A DNA stretch of 64,000 nucleotides from Pascua guehoae (GCA_001600415.1 BCJX01000007.1:1282319-1346318), one strand, 5' to 3'; shown: positions 44,591-59,258, counted from the stretch's first letter. Translations and numbers: made by a program. Notes: a model not told the origin generated them from the sequence alone.

Positions 44591-46481
44591 CTACGGCTTC
44601 TGCACCTCCTCACCCCACGGCTTCCACCTCTCAACATCGCCCGTGCGAGGTCCAACAGCGACAGAGTCGTCCTTGTACACGCTCGTGGCGCCGTACGGCA
44701 GGCGGCTCGCCGGCTCTCCCCTACGAGGTCCGACGGCGACCGAGTCGTCCTTGAACACGCTCGTCGCGCCCCATGGGAGACGGCTCACGGGCTCTCCAGA
44801 GCGCGGGCCAACAGCCACAGACGTAGGCTTGAGCGAGCTCCGGACACCCCATGGCAAACGCGCAGTGAGGTTGTTGCCCGAGCTGAACGTGCGGATCTCG
44901 TCCTCACCTTCGGCGTGGTCGCCAGAATGGTCGCCGGCCGGTCCTGCCCGCTCCCACTTTGCGCGGTCGTCGTCAATCACGCTCTGTACCTTGTCGGCAA
45001 TCTCGGGCTCGACGCGGAAACCAAGCTCAATGTCCTTCTCGCCCTTGCCGACAGAGGGGTCAATGTCGGCTCCGTCGCGCGTGTTGGCCTGGAACACACG
45101 CAGGAAGCGCAGGATGGTCAAGCTCGTGTGGTAGTTGGACGAGGGCTGGCCAAACGAGATGGCCCAGTCGTACCTGGCGTCAGCAGCGTACGGGTGGTCA
45201 CCAGTGACATACCTCAGGTTCGAGTTGACAACCACACCCCCTGGCGCGGGGACAAGGCACTGCGCCTTGCCCTCGTGCGCGGCACGGCCAATCTCGTGCG
45301 CAGCGTTCGAAAGCCAGTCGAGCATGACCTCGGGGTCCGAACGGAGCTGGCTCATACCACCACGAATAGCGCGCGCAATGGTGAGGGCGCGTGCCGAGGG
45401 GTTGCTGATCTGTGTGTTGGGAGGCAGAGGAATCTTCCGCATCTGCGCAACGTTGGCAACCAGAGTCGGCAGGTTGGGCGGGAAGGCCTTGTGGTCGTTG
45501 TGGAAGCTGCGGTACTGCGTGTGAGCTACTTCTCGGTTGTGGTTAGCTCACGTTGATGGTCTGGACCATGTTGTTAACATTCTCGCCCGCGCGCTCAAGC
45601 ACGCTAATCCACCAGCCAGTGAGGAGGTCGTTGTCGCTCAACGACTCCCCGGCCGCCCGCAGCGAGGTAATGTGCTTGAGCTCGCCCCGGGTCAGCGTAA
45701 CGGTGAACGACTTGGAGTCGGCAGCCGAGTGGGTGTAGCCCTTGATCATTTGCTCGACGGGAACAGGTTCGAGGATATCAAGGTGGTAGTCCCTGAGCAC
45801 CTCCTCGGTGGCCGTCGGAATACGGACATGGGGCTCAAAGGTGGGCATGTCCTCGCCCAGGTCGGCCGAGGGCATGTTGTAGAAGAGCGAAATGTCCTCG
45901 AGCAGACGTGAGAACGAAGCGGCATCGCCGAGAATGTGGCCCCAGATGACGCCCAGGACGGACCCGCCGGAAGCGAGCTTTGAGAAACGGAACGAGACCA
46001 GAGCGGCGTCGGATCCGGGGACGACAAAGTCGGGAGCAAGCTCGGGGCAATAGTCACCAAGCGACTGCTGGATAACGTGCTTGTCCGCGTACGGGTACTC
46101 GTCCGTGGTTGTCTGCGTCGAGAATGGAATGGGTGAGCTGGTGAGCGAGATCTTGGCGTTAGCGACTGGGTAAAAGCAATGAAAGTGTGGGTAGCTGGCC
46201 GTCCATGGGACGTGCCTCGACGCAAGAGTACTCACGGAAAATTCCGGCGCACCAGGAGTGGAGCTCTTCACAAAGCGGCCGGCGATCACGGGCCAGAACG
46301 AAGCAGCACGCGCAATCGCCCTGCGGAGGCGCTCCTCGTCGAGCTCGGTGGGGAAGGCGAGGACGCTCGATACCGAGCCCATGGGCCACGCCGAGATGGG
46401 CGCGACGGGTACCTCTTGCTTGCCCTCGGCATTGGGGTTGGCCAGGGGGTCGGGGGTGATGAAGTCTTCCTTGATCGTCAT
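44591..46481 (-). CDS. BAHD-type acyltransferase with a repeated C-terminal extension
   Basis: Exons 45552-46481 and 44591-45514 join in phase 0 to 617 residues. The catalytic HxxxD is GVIWGHILGDAASFSRLL (His near residue 182). The second half has DLLTGWWISVLERAGENVNN in place of the plant DFGWG region. This places it in the transferase/BAHD-like CoA-dependent acyltransferase group; the substrate is unknown. After about residue 520 the enzyme fold gives way to an acidic linker, then three tandem ~26-residue repeats (consensus RLPWGATSVFKDDSVAVGPR). A gtgagt...cag segment at 46166-46235 looks like an intron but splicing it breaks the frame, so it is kept as coding. The ATG at 46514 is an alternative start. 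Confidence 0.8.
44620..44860 (-). repeat. Three 78-bp tandem repeats inside the acyltransferase gene
   Basis: Each unit encodes about 26 residues: LPWG, then V-K-D/T-SVAVGPR and a short G(E/D) linker. Copies 2 and 3 are nearly identical at both DNA and protein level; copy 1 is more diverged (RSSLKPTSVAVGPR). Confidence 0.85.
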
Positions 46482-47257
46482 GATAGCAAGTGCAGGCGCG
46501 TGTGGGGATCCCAAAGTTGTCTGCAGAGGCTATTCGGGTGGGTATGAAGATGAGAACAGTAGTGGTAGTTGTGTCGTTGTGAGATGTGGGTGTTGTGAAT
46601 CGTAGCAGTGTGACATGGCAGCTACAGGTGTACAGGTGCAGGCTGGGCTTGTTCATTGACCAGTCAATCTCTTGTGTCTCTCGGATCCGAGCCCATCAAC
46701 CAATCTGTGACGTAAGGCGATTCACCTCTTGCCCAAGTCACGTGCGGTCTGAAATCTGAAGAAGGCTTGGAGGGAACTTGTTAGGCGCTCTTTATGAGTT
46801 CAGGCCTAAGTGGAATTTGAATCTTTGGTTAATGGCTGAGGCTACTGCAGGCTGCCGTTTTTGTGTAGGTGACGCTCTGCACGCCTAGTTTCCTATTGAG
46901 GAGGCGTGCCTGCCATTTGTGCATGTGTGCGTGCGTGCGTCACTACTGCCCACCGGCCACCACAGCCATCAGCCGCAGTGTACCGTACCGGCCAGGCCGA
47001 TGAGCCCCCGAGAGACCACCCCCATGGCAATATGGCCATATGGCCACCCATTCCGCCATTCCAAACGACGACGCAACACGACGCCACCATCCCTTTGACT
47101 CCATCCCACAACCACTTTGCCCTTGCACCCACCATCCTCCATATTCTCTCAATCCTCTTCTCCCATCTCACAACCTCACCTTCTCCTCTTCGCCTCTAGT
47201 CGTCGACAAACGCACTCGACCTCGTCGCTACCTCCTTCCACACCACACATCCTCACA
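46482..47257. other. Bidirectional promoter, acyltransferase/YPT7
   Basis: A 776-nt gap between divergent start codons. No coding frame is supported. CT-rich stretches just before 47258 resemble a strong pyrimidine-type yeast promoter. Confidence 0.45.
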
Positions 47258-48692
<1,435 letters not shown>

Positions 48693-49092
48693 GCGCGTGG
48701 TCTGTGGTGCGAGAGAGTTTGTTTCACATGCTAGTTTCCTTTCTTTATCCGCGTAATCGTTTTGTCATGTAGACATTTGTACAAGTGAGGTGAGCCATGC
48801 GCATGCATGCGCCCGCGGGCGCGAGGGTAGACTGAGATTGATTGCGAGTGGAAAAGAGTTGGTACATGTCAGTCAGTAAGTACGGCGGCGTGCTTCTGTT
48901 GGATCCGAGGCTTGTTTGGTCCCGCTTGGGTCACCGCAGCAGGGGAGGAGGGAAGGTGCGTTTTGGTTGGACGGTTGCCATTGTTTGGCGCCAGAAACAA
49001 GACGTGAGTGATTTCCTCCACCCACCTTGCTTCCTTTCCTCCACTATTGACTCTTCATCTCTTTTGTTTTCCTCAACTTCTCCTCATTCATC

Positions 49093-51236
49093 ATGACAAA
49101 CGATAGAATTATTCAAGCACCTCCCCCACCACGCCCACCAAAGCGCGCCTCTCCAAGTGCTTCCCCCCATCCATCTCCTGCCAAACGGCAGTCCCCACCA
49201 CGTCGCACTACATCGCAAACTAAACACCGTGAGTGATTGATCACCTTCCCTCATCCTGTGATGGCAGGTCTGGCATAAGCTCGTTCCTTTGTCGCGTATT
49301 GAAAGCAACGCTGTGTCATGGACACCCCCGTCTTTGTATACATCGCTGACATTCTCAGAAAATGGGGGCGATGTTCCCATGTTGTCAGCTCTGTCTCCAA
49401 GTGAGCGACCAGACTGGACACCCGAGGAGGGCCGCTTACATTCAGGCAGCGACAGTACTGCCCCGAGTGACAGCGAGTGGGAGATCGACGAGGAAGGGCC
49501 TGTAGTCCATGGTCAGTAGCTCTGGCCTACGTTGTTGGCATTACCGGGCTGCTCGTCTTTCCGATCACTGACTTGCCAGTCGAAGTGCGGCTTCGTGCCG
49601 ACGCAGGGGCTGTTGACGATTTCATCGTGACAAACGTCACTGCGGTGCTTCGCGAGGAGTACATGTGGCTTTCACCGGGTGTTGTTCCTGAGGAGAAGTG
49701 GAATGGCGTTCACCTATTCCAAGGGAACGTCGAGCGCATCTATGTCGCAGAGTGCGGTGAGTTGTGCTTGAAAGACGTTGCACGACAGTCCTAACAGTTT
49801 AGGCGGCTCCGAGGGAGGTGAGGTGCGGATCGACGGCGGTACAACAATCGAGGTCCATGTGTATCGCGCAAGCCACGAAGTCGACGACATGCGAACGGAC
49901 GATTTTGACGACGACGACGAGAACACTTCTCCGGCAATGATCCGTCACCTTCCTTCGTGTCACTTGGAGGACTTGTGGGAGCAGTGAGTGAAGGAGATGG
50001 CAACATTGAGTGGTGCAAGCACTGACATGCCAGCCTCATTTACGAAGAAGACGTCAAAGACAACTTGTTGAAGTACATTGACTCGACAATGCTGTTCTCG
50101 GAAAATGATGTGAACTCTACCATCATCTCGTGGAACCGGTGCGTCTAGCGTTGGGCCACTAGCACAGTGTGCTGACTCATAGGTTGGCGCTACTGCACGG
50201 CCCCCCGGGAACAGGCAAGACGTCGTTGTGCCAAGCACTCGCGCAGAAGTTGCTGATTCGGCTATCTCGACAGTGGGTGCTCCCTCTCTGCTGTCACCCG
50301 CTAACCGTCCAGGTTCCCAACTGGTCGCCTTGTGGAGATCAACTCACACTCGCTATTCTCGAAATGGTTCAGCGAGAGCGGTAAACTGGTGCAGCGGCTC
50401 TTTGACGAGCTCGCCGCAATGGTTGCCGACGATGAGTGCTTTGTGGTCGTCATGATTGGTGCGTTCCTTGGCTCCCGTTAAGGCTGACACCGCAGACGAG
50501 GTCGAGTCACTGACCGCCGCACGAGCGGGTGCCATGACTGGCAGCGAGCCGAGCGATGCTCTCCGCGTAGGTGACCACGATGTTCGGCGTGCTTACCTGC
50601 CAGGTTGTCAACGCACTTCTCACGCAACTCGACAAGCTTAAGGAGCACCCAAATGTGCTCGTTCTGGCGACGTCGAATCTGGCGGGGTCGATTGGTGGGT
50701 GTTACTGATACCGGAGAGCACATCCTAACACCTCAGACCCGGCCTTCGTCGACCGTGCCGACATCAAACAGTTTATCGGCCTCCCCCCGCCCGAGGCGAT
50801 TTACTGGATCCTGTCGGGCTGCCTAGGAGAACTGGGCCGGAACGGCCTCGCACCTGGCGGGCAGCGCCTCCTGACATGGCGGGAGCTTAAAGACAACAAG
50901 GCGCCAAGACACGCTGATGCCGCCAAGGCAGAGCGTGTCCGCCTCGCGTCTCACCGCCTCAAGGCCATTTCCGACAGGTGTCACGCGTATGGCTTTAGCG
51001 GTCGCTTCCTCCGCCGCGCGCCGCTTATGGCGCATGCCAAGTACCTCCGCGGCAAGACGCCGCCGGTGGACAAGTGGGTGGACGCGCTCGAACGTGCCGT
51101 CACCGACGAGATTAACGCGCGCGCGTTAATCGCCGTCGCCGAGGGCAAGCGCGGGTCAAAGGAGACGGAGAGGGAGAGGGCGGTGCGTGAATCTGACGAG
51201 GCCGAGTTACGCGCGTCCAAGATCCGGGGCATGTAG
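49093..51236 (+). CDS. PCH2: AAA+ ATPase Pch2/TRIP13
   Basis: Roughly ten exons, start at 49093 and stop at 51234-51236. After a Pro/Ser-rich N-terminus and a ~120-residue substrate-binding region (VEVRLRADAGAVDDFIVTNV), the AAA+ core has LALLHGPPGTGKTSLCQALA (Walker A), EINSHSLFSKWFSESGKLVQ (the TRIP13 signature), VVVMIDEVESLTAARAG (Walker B, split by an intron after MI), NALLTQLDKLKEHPNVLVLA with TSNL (sensor 1) and FVDRADIKQFIGLPP. The C-terminal part (GFSGRFLRRAPLMAHAKYL) carries sensor 2. Pch2/TRIP13 remodels HORMA proteins (Hop1, Mad2) in meiotic prophase and in the spindle checkpoint. The C-terminal ~45 residues are charged and variable. Confidence 0.93.
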
Positions 51237-51467
51237 CGTTGCGTCGGAGAGGAGAGGAAGAGCGTGTGGAGAGTGGAGAGAGAGGGCATGTGGTGGCGAC
51301 CTATAGCACAGACACCGTGCAAGCGCGTGTGCACGACACGCGCCCACGCAACACGATACCACTCGCAGCGTGGTCATCTACATTGGCATATTGCATGTAC
51401 ACGTTCACAGACGGCCCGGAATATTACGGCGACGGAGGTATGGGGTACGGGAAAACGAGGTGGGGCG

Positions 51468-54400
51468 CTACAAGTTGGCGCATTGGCAGTCACACCCTGC
51501 GACGGGACAGACGTCGTGTGCTGGCTCGCCGTCGAGGCCGCCCTCGAACCACCCGAGAATGTGTGAGGCGTGGCCTGTGGGGAGGAGTGGGGGAATGGAG
51601 AGACGGTAGTGGACAAGTGACGGAAGGGTGAGAATTTGCAGAAGTGCATGAAGGGGTCGAGGACGGGCGAGCAAACGAGATGAACGAGACGGTGTCAGCA
51701 CTGCTTTGATCACGGAGGCACTTGACGCCTCGCCTGCAAGAGCTGCAGCACTCACCGCCATGCCGGCACGTCTGGCACGAGACGTACGCGCTGTCCATTG
51801 TGTCGACCACGTCGTCGTTGGTGGGCCGCACGTGCAACAGGCCTGGGCGTTAGTGGTGCCGGCGGGGTGGTAGTGGGGCGTTTTGGTAGACACAAGGCCA
51901 CCAAAGACGCCCGGTTTAACCGTGCTCGCCCAGAGCTTGGCGAGTCGCGCCTTGGGCTACTCACAGACACAGCAGCGCGGGAGCGCGTTTTGGCAGTACA
52001 TGCACGAGGTTGTCTGGCGTCAGCGTGTGCGTAGCTGGGTACCGGATCGGCTCGGACGGAAACGCAGCGGCAAAAGCTGTTGCACCTGGTAGCAGGTCGC
52101 AGCCCACAACTGACATCTACCACTGGCACAGAGACAGAGGCGCTACGCCCGCCGCCTTCCAGACTCACCCTCACAGTCGGCGCATTCATGACGCCGCGCA
52201 ACGCATTCTTCCTCGTGAGCATCTCCTCGGTCTGCTTGCTCAGCTGGCTCTTGCAGACGGGGCAGAGGACGACGGTCTGGACCGTGTCTGGCGTCGTGGG
52301 GTCCGCGAGCTGGCGGCGCTGTTCGAGAATGGCCACGTCGAGCGCACAGCGGGCCACCCACTGGAGCCAGCTGTCGAGGAGCGACGCATACGACGCGTGC
52401 CACGCGTCGAGCTGGCGTACTTCGGAAACAGACAGGTGGCGGCGGGGAAAGTAGGCAGAGAGGAGGGCGACGGTCTGAATGTCGCCTGTGCGGTCGAGAA
52501 AGCGTTGCAGGAGGAGCACGCCAGAGGGCGTAAAGCCCGTCAGGATCAGGCCCTGCAGCGAGCCCAGGTGCAGGCACCGCTTGACGCGGTCGCGGAGGAA
52601 GTGGGTCAGCTGGGGTGGTTAGCGAGAGTAATGGGGGGAAGGGGGAGCGAGGGCAGGTGGACGCGGACGGGTGGCAGATGATAAGGATGGTGAAGGCGAG
52701 TAGGGTAAGCTGTCGTTGTGCTCATCGTGGCACACTCAGGCGCGGGACAGGCTGCGACCGGTCGGATAGAGTACTGGGTACAGCCCATCCACTAGGCCTC
52801 TGCCACCGTGACTCATAGGTTTCGACTACTGGCAGGTGACAGTGCACCCGCACAATCCAAAAGCGACTGCGCACTCGCCATGCTCAACCATCGGCAATCC
52901 CGCTTGATCCAACACCCTACGCTTCCTGATCCACTCGCCTTCGTCACATTCTACTTCCCGCGCCCTAACCCTCCCCCTGACCAGAACCATACTCACATCC
53001 TTGTCGCCCAGATTACACACGGCCATGGCCGCGCGGTCGAGGAGGGGCAAGCTCTCGTCAAACAGGATCCCGTCCCAGTTCTCGCCCGCGAGACGCGCGA
53101 GCACGGCACGGATGTACGGGTCGTCGACCTTGGTGACGAGCCCCGACCAGTGTTCCTGCCAGAAGAGCGAGCCGCGCTCGGCGCGCGACTGGGACATGAA
53201 GCCGGCGATTGTCGTGCCCATGAGCCGGTGGCGTTCGTCTGGTGTTAGTAGGAGGCGCTCAACGTGGGGTGGGGAAGACACTTCAACCGGGAGGTGGGGG
53301 TTGGGATGGGTGGGCAGGGGCAAGCACGGCCGGAAGGACAAGCCCCCCCCCCCCCCCGCGTTCAAAATGCGAGAGAACGATTTCACGTAGACTCGTACAG
53401 CCTCCTACAGAACCTTGCTCGTCTTAGGACTCACCATCGGACCGCATCAGGATCGTGATCGCAGGACCCTCTTCCCCTGCAAAGAACGCCCAGCATGCCG
53501 CCTTTGTGCGCTGGTCATCGGCAACGAGTCTGTTGTCAGCGTGCTTCTCTCCAGCGTCTCGAATTGCCCCAGTGACTGCTAGTGGTGTCACGGTCGCCTG
53601 GGGGATCGAGTTCTAGGCCATTCACTCCCAGCCAGGTGAGACTGCAGGGGGTCCCCACATGATCTCTCGCAACTGGGTCCAAACTCACCGGTTGACCTCC
53701 TCCATCGTGTCATACGTATTATTCTCCCCACACAAGGCGAGCATCATACGACGCTGCGGTGCGCGCTCGGTATGCGGCAGCTTGTGGCTCCCCGGTGCGG
53801 CGACGGTGCGGAGGTCGGAGCGCAGCGCGTTGATGTTGGCGACTGCGAGATTGTACTCTGAATTGTGGGCGTCGATGGTCGAGCGGCGCGGCGTGCTCGA
53901 TCCCGAACTGGGCCCGTCACGCGCGGCGGCAGACACGCCGTGCTGCCGCAGGTTTGTCCAGGCTGCGGATGCGGGGGGCTGGGATGTGGCATCGAGACGT
54001 CCTTCGGAGCCGAGGAGGCCGGTCCAGATGGACCACAGGCCTTGGTATGTCAGGTCGTAGGTGCCGTGCTGGGACACTTCGGGCGTCGATGCGCGCACCA
54101 GGTCTGCGCAGTGAGTGGACTGAACGGGTGGGATTGAGGATTGGGCGTAACTCACGGTCAACGAGCTCCCAGACACCCGCGATCCGTTGGCTGCCGGGGA
54201 AGCGGGACGCAATGGCAGCGTTGAGGAGAAGCTGGCGGTAAGAAAAGTATCACAAACCAAAGTATCCCGTCGGCCACAAACAGCGCCAGCAACACGGGCC
54301 ACTCACATTATCCAGGCCGTATCCCTGCTCGGCCCTTCGGCGCATAATGTACGCCGCGTCGTGACGCAGAATCCTCCGGAACCCGTCGGCATTCGACGCC

Positions 54401-57165
54401 TCTTCGCCGTACTGAAAGTCGTCCGACATGTCGTCGTCGTCAGGGAGGATAGGCATCGAGCGCCTGCTGCCCGGCATCGGGGACGTGTAGCCCGAGCGGG
54501 ACTGGCGCTCGGCTTCTTCAGCGAGAAGCGCCGAGATACGTTCTGGTGCAAGCTGGAAGCGGTTTGTGCGCCAGTCGTCGTGAGCAACTACGGAGCGTCT
54601 CCCTGCGCGCGTGGGCGAGGGCACGCGCGATGCCGATCGCGATATGCCTCGAGAAGCCGCCCGTGTCCGCGAGGGTACGTCGGGGTCGATGACGGTTAGT
54701 GATGACGAGGAGACGGCGAGCTCGCCACTGGCCGACGATGCAAGCTGGGCGGAGGCGAGCAAAGAGACGCAGTGTGTGAGCGCGGGGGAGCAAGAAATGA
54801 ATTGGCCATGACACAGGACGTGAGCGCCGCAGAGTGCGTCGTGAACGCGAGAGGAGTGGGAGCAGGAGACGCACAACATTCGGGTGGGGACAGGAGCCGC
54901 GTCAGCACAGGACAATACCTTGACTGGCGGACAAACTCACCGCTGGCGCCTTTCCAACTGGCCCCACACCAATAGTCCCATCCTTGACGACGAAGACGAG
55001 GTCGCGACGGGCCGGTGATGTGGGTGGAGCAAAGGCAAATGATTGGAGGTTGAGCCGGGGCTTGATGACTGCGAGTCAGCGACGTGAACAGCTGAATCAA
55101 GTAACGTCACAGCCGAGGCGAGGCCATCTGAGAGACACGAGCATCGCGCTTGTAGGGGTTATCTTGGCTGGTGGACATTTGACAACAATGGTGCCACCGC
55201 CCATGCTCGTGTCTCTGCGGTGCCGCTATCCCGTGAGCACTTGGGGGTCGCTTTGCAGTGACGCGTATGGTGCGACAGCGACGGCCCTCAGAGATTACCT
55301 CCATGCACCTCTCCCGATATGTGGAGCTCGCCGTCTCGCCATGTCGCAGGCCCCAAACCACACGCCTTCTGTCTCCCAGAAAGCCCACCCCCTAGTTCCG
55401 CCCTCCCAACCTCACCCTCACTGCACCTTTCTCCGTACCCTTCCTTCGCACTTACCATGCCGCATGCCCCCAATGGACGTCCACTCATCCACGCCGCCCC
55501 TCTGCGGGCCGACCACCACATCCCACACTGCGATCCCGCCCTCCCTGGTGCCTATGGCGAGCACGCCGCCTGCGCCCTTTGCCCACTCAATATCGACGAC
55601 TGCGCTCTCGGTCTCGATAGCGGCGACCTCTGCGCCAGGCCGGCGGATATCCCAGAAGCGCACGGCGCCTCCGCCGGGGGAAGTCTCGACGGAAGCGACG
55701 CGGTACGCGTGGTCTGGGTCTGGCGAGAGCATGTGGACTGCGCGCGTGGTCCACTGGGCGGCCGCGCCCTGGTGCGGCGAGGGGCCCGGGGTGGTGGCCG
55801 AGGGAGCGCGGAGGTCGTACAGGCGCACCACCTTGTTGTTTGCACTTGCCAGCAGCTCGGTACCGCCCATGACGGACTGGGTGGGGAGCCACGCGACGCT
55901 GTGCACGGCCTCGGACGCGCAGTACTGCTGGATATGGCGGAGGTGCTCTGCGCCCGTCGACGAGGTGCGGCGCTGCATCTCGCCCCGCGCCAAGGGGTTG
56001 GTAACTTCTAACCGCGACACGGGGCGGTCCCACGACGCCTCTCCGTCGGGATCGCGCGGGAGCGCCGCCACGGCGTCCGACACGTCCCAGATTAGTAGCG
56101 AGTAGTCGGACCGGTGCCGCTCGTATGCCGCCGCGAGAATGTTGGGGTCGCGCGGGCTAAATGCCAGCGAGTTTACGGCCCGGGTGTGTTTGACGGGAAG
56201 CACGGCTGCGGGCGCCGCCGCGCCGCGGAACGGGAGAGAGAGCGAGCGCGGAGATACAGAGATGAGCTGCGTACGGCCAGTCGCGAGGCCGAGCGCCAGC
56301 AGGTGCCGCTGAGCCGGGTGCGGCGACCATGCCAGTGCCTGCATGTCAGTATGTGTTAGTCGTCGAGGTGTCAGCTGCCACAGGTCCGACAACAACTAGT
56401 TGAAGCTGCCACAGGTCCAACAGCAACTAGCTGCAGTACAGGAAATAGACGCACCTTGACGCCGCCCGTGTCGACCTGGATGCCGACCATGTTCATGTTC
56501 TCGGCCTGGCGTTAGCGCTGAGAGTCGGAGCTGGGAACTAGGAACGCCATCTAGCGTGCGCCATGCGAGTCTCGCCGCTTGTAACCACCGCTCTGAGTCG
56601 TCGCAATCATAGTTCTGTAAATCTCGCAGCGTAGTGAACGCTGCCATTGCGTGAAAGTACGAGTACTGGCACCACGCTCTCCCCAACTCGACGAGTACCG
56701 CAGTCAACCCCGTCCGGCTCCCAACCTGGCCCACCAGGGTAGTCACAAGTTCACCTCCAAAGCAGCTTGGATACCAGCAGTAATCTCCCCTCCAGTCACA
56801 CCAAGATGTACACTCGGCGTCCCCTCCCAGCCGAGAATCTAGAGAGGCCCCATATTCCCAGCCACCCTCTTCAGTCCCAACCCCCACGGCCCCAATGCCC
56901 CACCAGCACGCAATGTCCACAACCCCAGCTCAACCCAACTCCACACAACCCCACCCCCCAACTCAACACCACACCCCGACACCCCCCACCCCGACACCTT
57001 CACCCCCCGCCCCCCGACCCCCCAACACACACTCACCTGCCCATCCCACTCATACATCTTAATGTCGCCAATCCCCCCCGGCGCGCCCTGCCCCGCGACC
57101 GCAAAGCGCGTGCGGCCCGGCACAGCCAGCGGGTCGGCGAGGATGATCCGGCGCGGGTCCGCCAT
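51468..57165 (-). CDS. SEA4: SEA/GATOR2 complex subunit Sea4 (Mio/MIOS)
   Basis: Long multi-exon gene from MADPRRIILADPLAVPGRTR (57165) to GCDCQCANL (stop 51468-51470). The N-terminal WD40 propeller includes ALAWSPHPAQRHLLALGLAT, VNSLAFSPRDPNILAAAYER, HRSDYSLLIWDVS, SVAWLPTQSV, VRLYDLRAPSA and VDIEWAKGAGGVLAIGTREG. An alpha-solenoid middle follows (DAAYIMRRRAEQGYGLDN; YDLTYQGLWSIWTGLLGSEG). The C-terminal part matches Mio: LQRFLDRTGDIQTVALLSAY, LLDSWLQWVARCALDVAILE, VVLCPVCKSQLSKQ and a zinc ribbon/RING with CQTCRHGGHASHILGWFEGG and DVCPVAGCDCQCANL. Sea4/Mio is part of the complex that relays amino-acid signals to TORC1 at the vacuole. A ~34-bp direct duplication lies in the intron at about 56374-56440. 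Some mid-gene exon limits are tentative. Confidence 0.9.
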
Positions 57166-57550
57166 CGTGCCCAGGGATGCCTTGGTGTCGGTGTGTCCTC
57201 GGGATAAAGGGGCTCAGAGCCGAGGTCCGGGGGGAAGTGTTGACTGGTCTGTTGGCCGAGACGGGTTGCGGGTTGCGCTCGAGCTGGATCACGGCTGGGT
57301 GAGGTATCTGTATCTGTACGAGGTAGCTGATAGATGTATGTATCCCGGAGGCCGGAGGGTCGAGTTAGTGTCGTCAGTGTGGGGGCGGACATGCTCAGGC
57401 ACCCGGGAAGTGCATGCCACGTGGTTTGACCCTGACACCTGCGTGCGGTAAAGTCGGACGGGTGCCACTCACTCACAACGCGGCCAATGCTGGCGTCACC
57501 ACCACCGTTGTTGCTCTTGTTGACACATTCACCTCGACCTCGACCTCACC

Positions 57551-58749
57551 ATGCCCGCATCTGGAAAAATGGCCGCGCAGCCGCAACAACAGGGTATTCA
57601 GCAGTACGTCCTCGTCGTCGTCCTCGACCTGCCCCTTGCACTCGTTGTATCCACCATCTCGTTGTCCCTCTCGTCTGCAGTCCGACTTGTCGTCTCCCGC
57701 CCTCTACTTTGTTGTCTGCCCGTCGTCCTCGTCCTCTCCCTCGTCCTGTTCCTCTCCCTCTTCCTGTTCCTCGTCCTCGTCCCCTTCCTCATCCCCTTCC
57801 TCGTCCCCTTCCTCGTCCCCGTCCCCATCCCGTCCTCATTCTCTCCGCCGTCACCGTCCTCATCCTCTCAACCGTCCCTACCCCACCCCCACCCATCCCC
57901 CCCCCCCCCCCCAATGACCCACTAACACCCCAGAGGCGTCCTCGCCAAACTCATCATCTTTGCCCTCCTCGTCGCGCTCGTGCCCATTGCGACGTATTTC
58001 ATCTCGCTCAAGCATGTCTGGGGTGGTGAGTGTCCCTGTCGAGTGTGGAGTGGGCGGCGGTCACGGGGCGCTGGGGAAGAGTGGGGCCTGGGGGTAGTGG
58101 AGAAGGGGAGCGAAAGGCTGGAGGCTGGAGGCGTCGGAGACTGAGAAGATGGGGGAGATGGGGGACATGTAAGGAAGGGGCAGGGTGGACAATGTTGCGC
58201 AACGAAGTTATCTGCGTCTTGTGGCTAGGTGCCGGTGGCTAGGTGGCTAGGTGCATGTAGCGACTAGCCTCGTCGGCCATGGTCACTCGTCGATGTGCGC
58301 CACAGCAGCTGGCCTTCTTTCCACGGCCTTTGTTGCTCTCGGCCTGCTTGGTCTCGTTATCCACTTTGCTGCCTTGTCGCTGTGTCTCGTAGCTCTGCCT
58401 CGTCCCCACCCCATCTGTCTCACACTCCGTCTCACCCTCCGTCTCACCCCCTGGCCCGCTCTCTTTCTCTCACGGCCTCCCTCTCCTTACCCCTGGCCCT
58501 CTCCTCATCCTCTCGCTCTTCGCCCCGTCCTCTGTCCTTCTACCTCTCGCCCCTCCACACCCCCTTCTCGTCCCCTCCGAACCTACCCCCCCCGCGGCCC
58601 TTGTCCCTTGTCCACTCCCACTAACCCCAGGCAACACCTCGTACGCGGCCATTTCGGCCGTCCTCGCCGCCAACATCGTCCTCGCAGGCTACGTCTACCT
58701 CGCGTTCACAGAGGACGCCGCGCCAGTCGACCAGAAGAAGCTGCAGTAG
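57551..58749 (+). CDS. VMA21: V-ATPase assembly factor Vma21
   Basis: Three exons (57551-57603, 57934-58025, 58631-58749) give 87 residues. Two hydrophobic helices are LAKLIIFALLVALVPIATYF and SAVLAANIVLAGYVYLAF, joined by SLKHVWGGNTSYAAI, the conserved luminal loop of Vma21. The protein ends VDQKKLQ, a basic ER-retrieval-type tail. Vma21 escorts assembling Vo sector out of the ER. The two introns are 330 and 605 nt, many times longer than usual here, and filled with pyrimidine repeats (TCCTCGTCC- and CTCTC-type). The gene is divergent from SEA4 (386 bp between ATGs). Confidence 0.9.
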
Positions 58750-59258
58750 TAGTGCTGCAGGTTGCGCCAGAGCCCTCTTACCTGGTGTCTCAAAAGCGCT
58801 CCCCCGACCCACCCCTTGGAGAGCAGCCACAGGACGGTGGTCGGGGCGCCCTCGTACTCGTTCCTGTTCCGTAGACGTTGATCTAGACCGACTCGTCATG
58901 TATCATTAACCCGTACACATCTTGAGCATCGCTAAAGCGCGAGTGGTGCCATCCTACGTACCAACCTCTTGTCACTTGCTTGCCTGCCCCGATCTCCCAC
59001 TGCTTCCTCTCCGTCTCTAGCCGTGGTTCCCCACGCGGCACATCACCAGCCCCACCTCCATCTCGACGCGGACCAACATGAGACAATGGATATGCATTCA
59101 GATACTACTGTGACAAGTGCAGACACCACCCCCACGTCGACATGACGCGGGCAGCTGGCTAGCACACGGGTTCCTCACTCTGTTCGCTCCTTTCCAGCCA
59201 CGCCCTCCTTGCGTCCTGGCCTCCTCCTCTTAATGTCCCTGCACCAACACCTCTCAGC
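58750..59258. other. Convergent intergenic region; no gene seen
   Basis: About 0.5 kb between the ends of VMA21 and the kinase. No supported features. Confidence 0.4.

Noticed and set aside
46166..46235. gtgagt...cag intron in the acyltransferase gene
   Set aside because: Removing 70 nt shifts the frame away from the acyltransferase sequence; reading through keeps the protein continuous.
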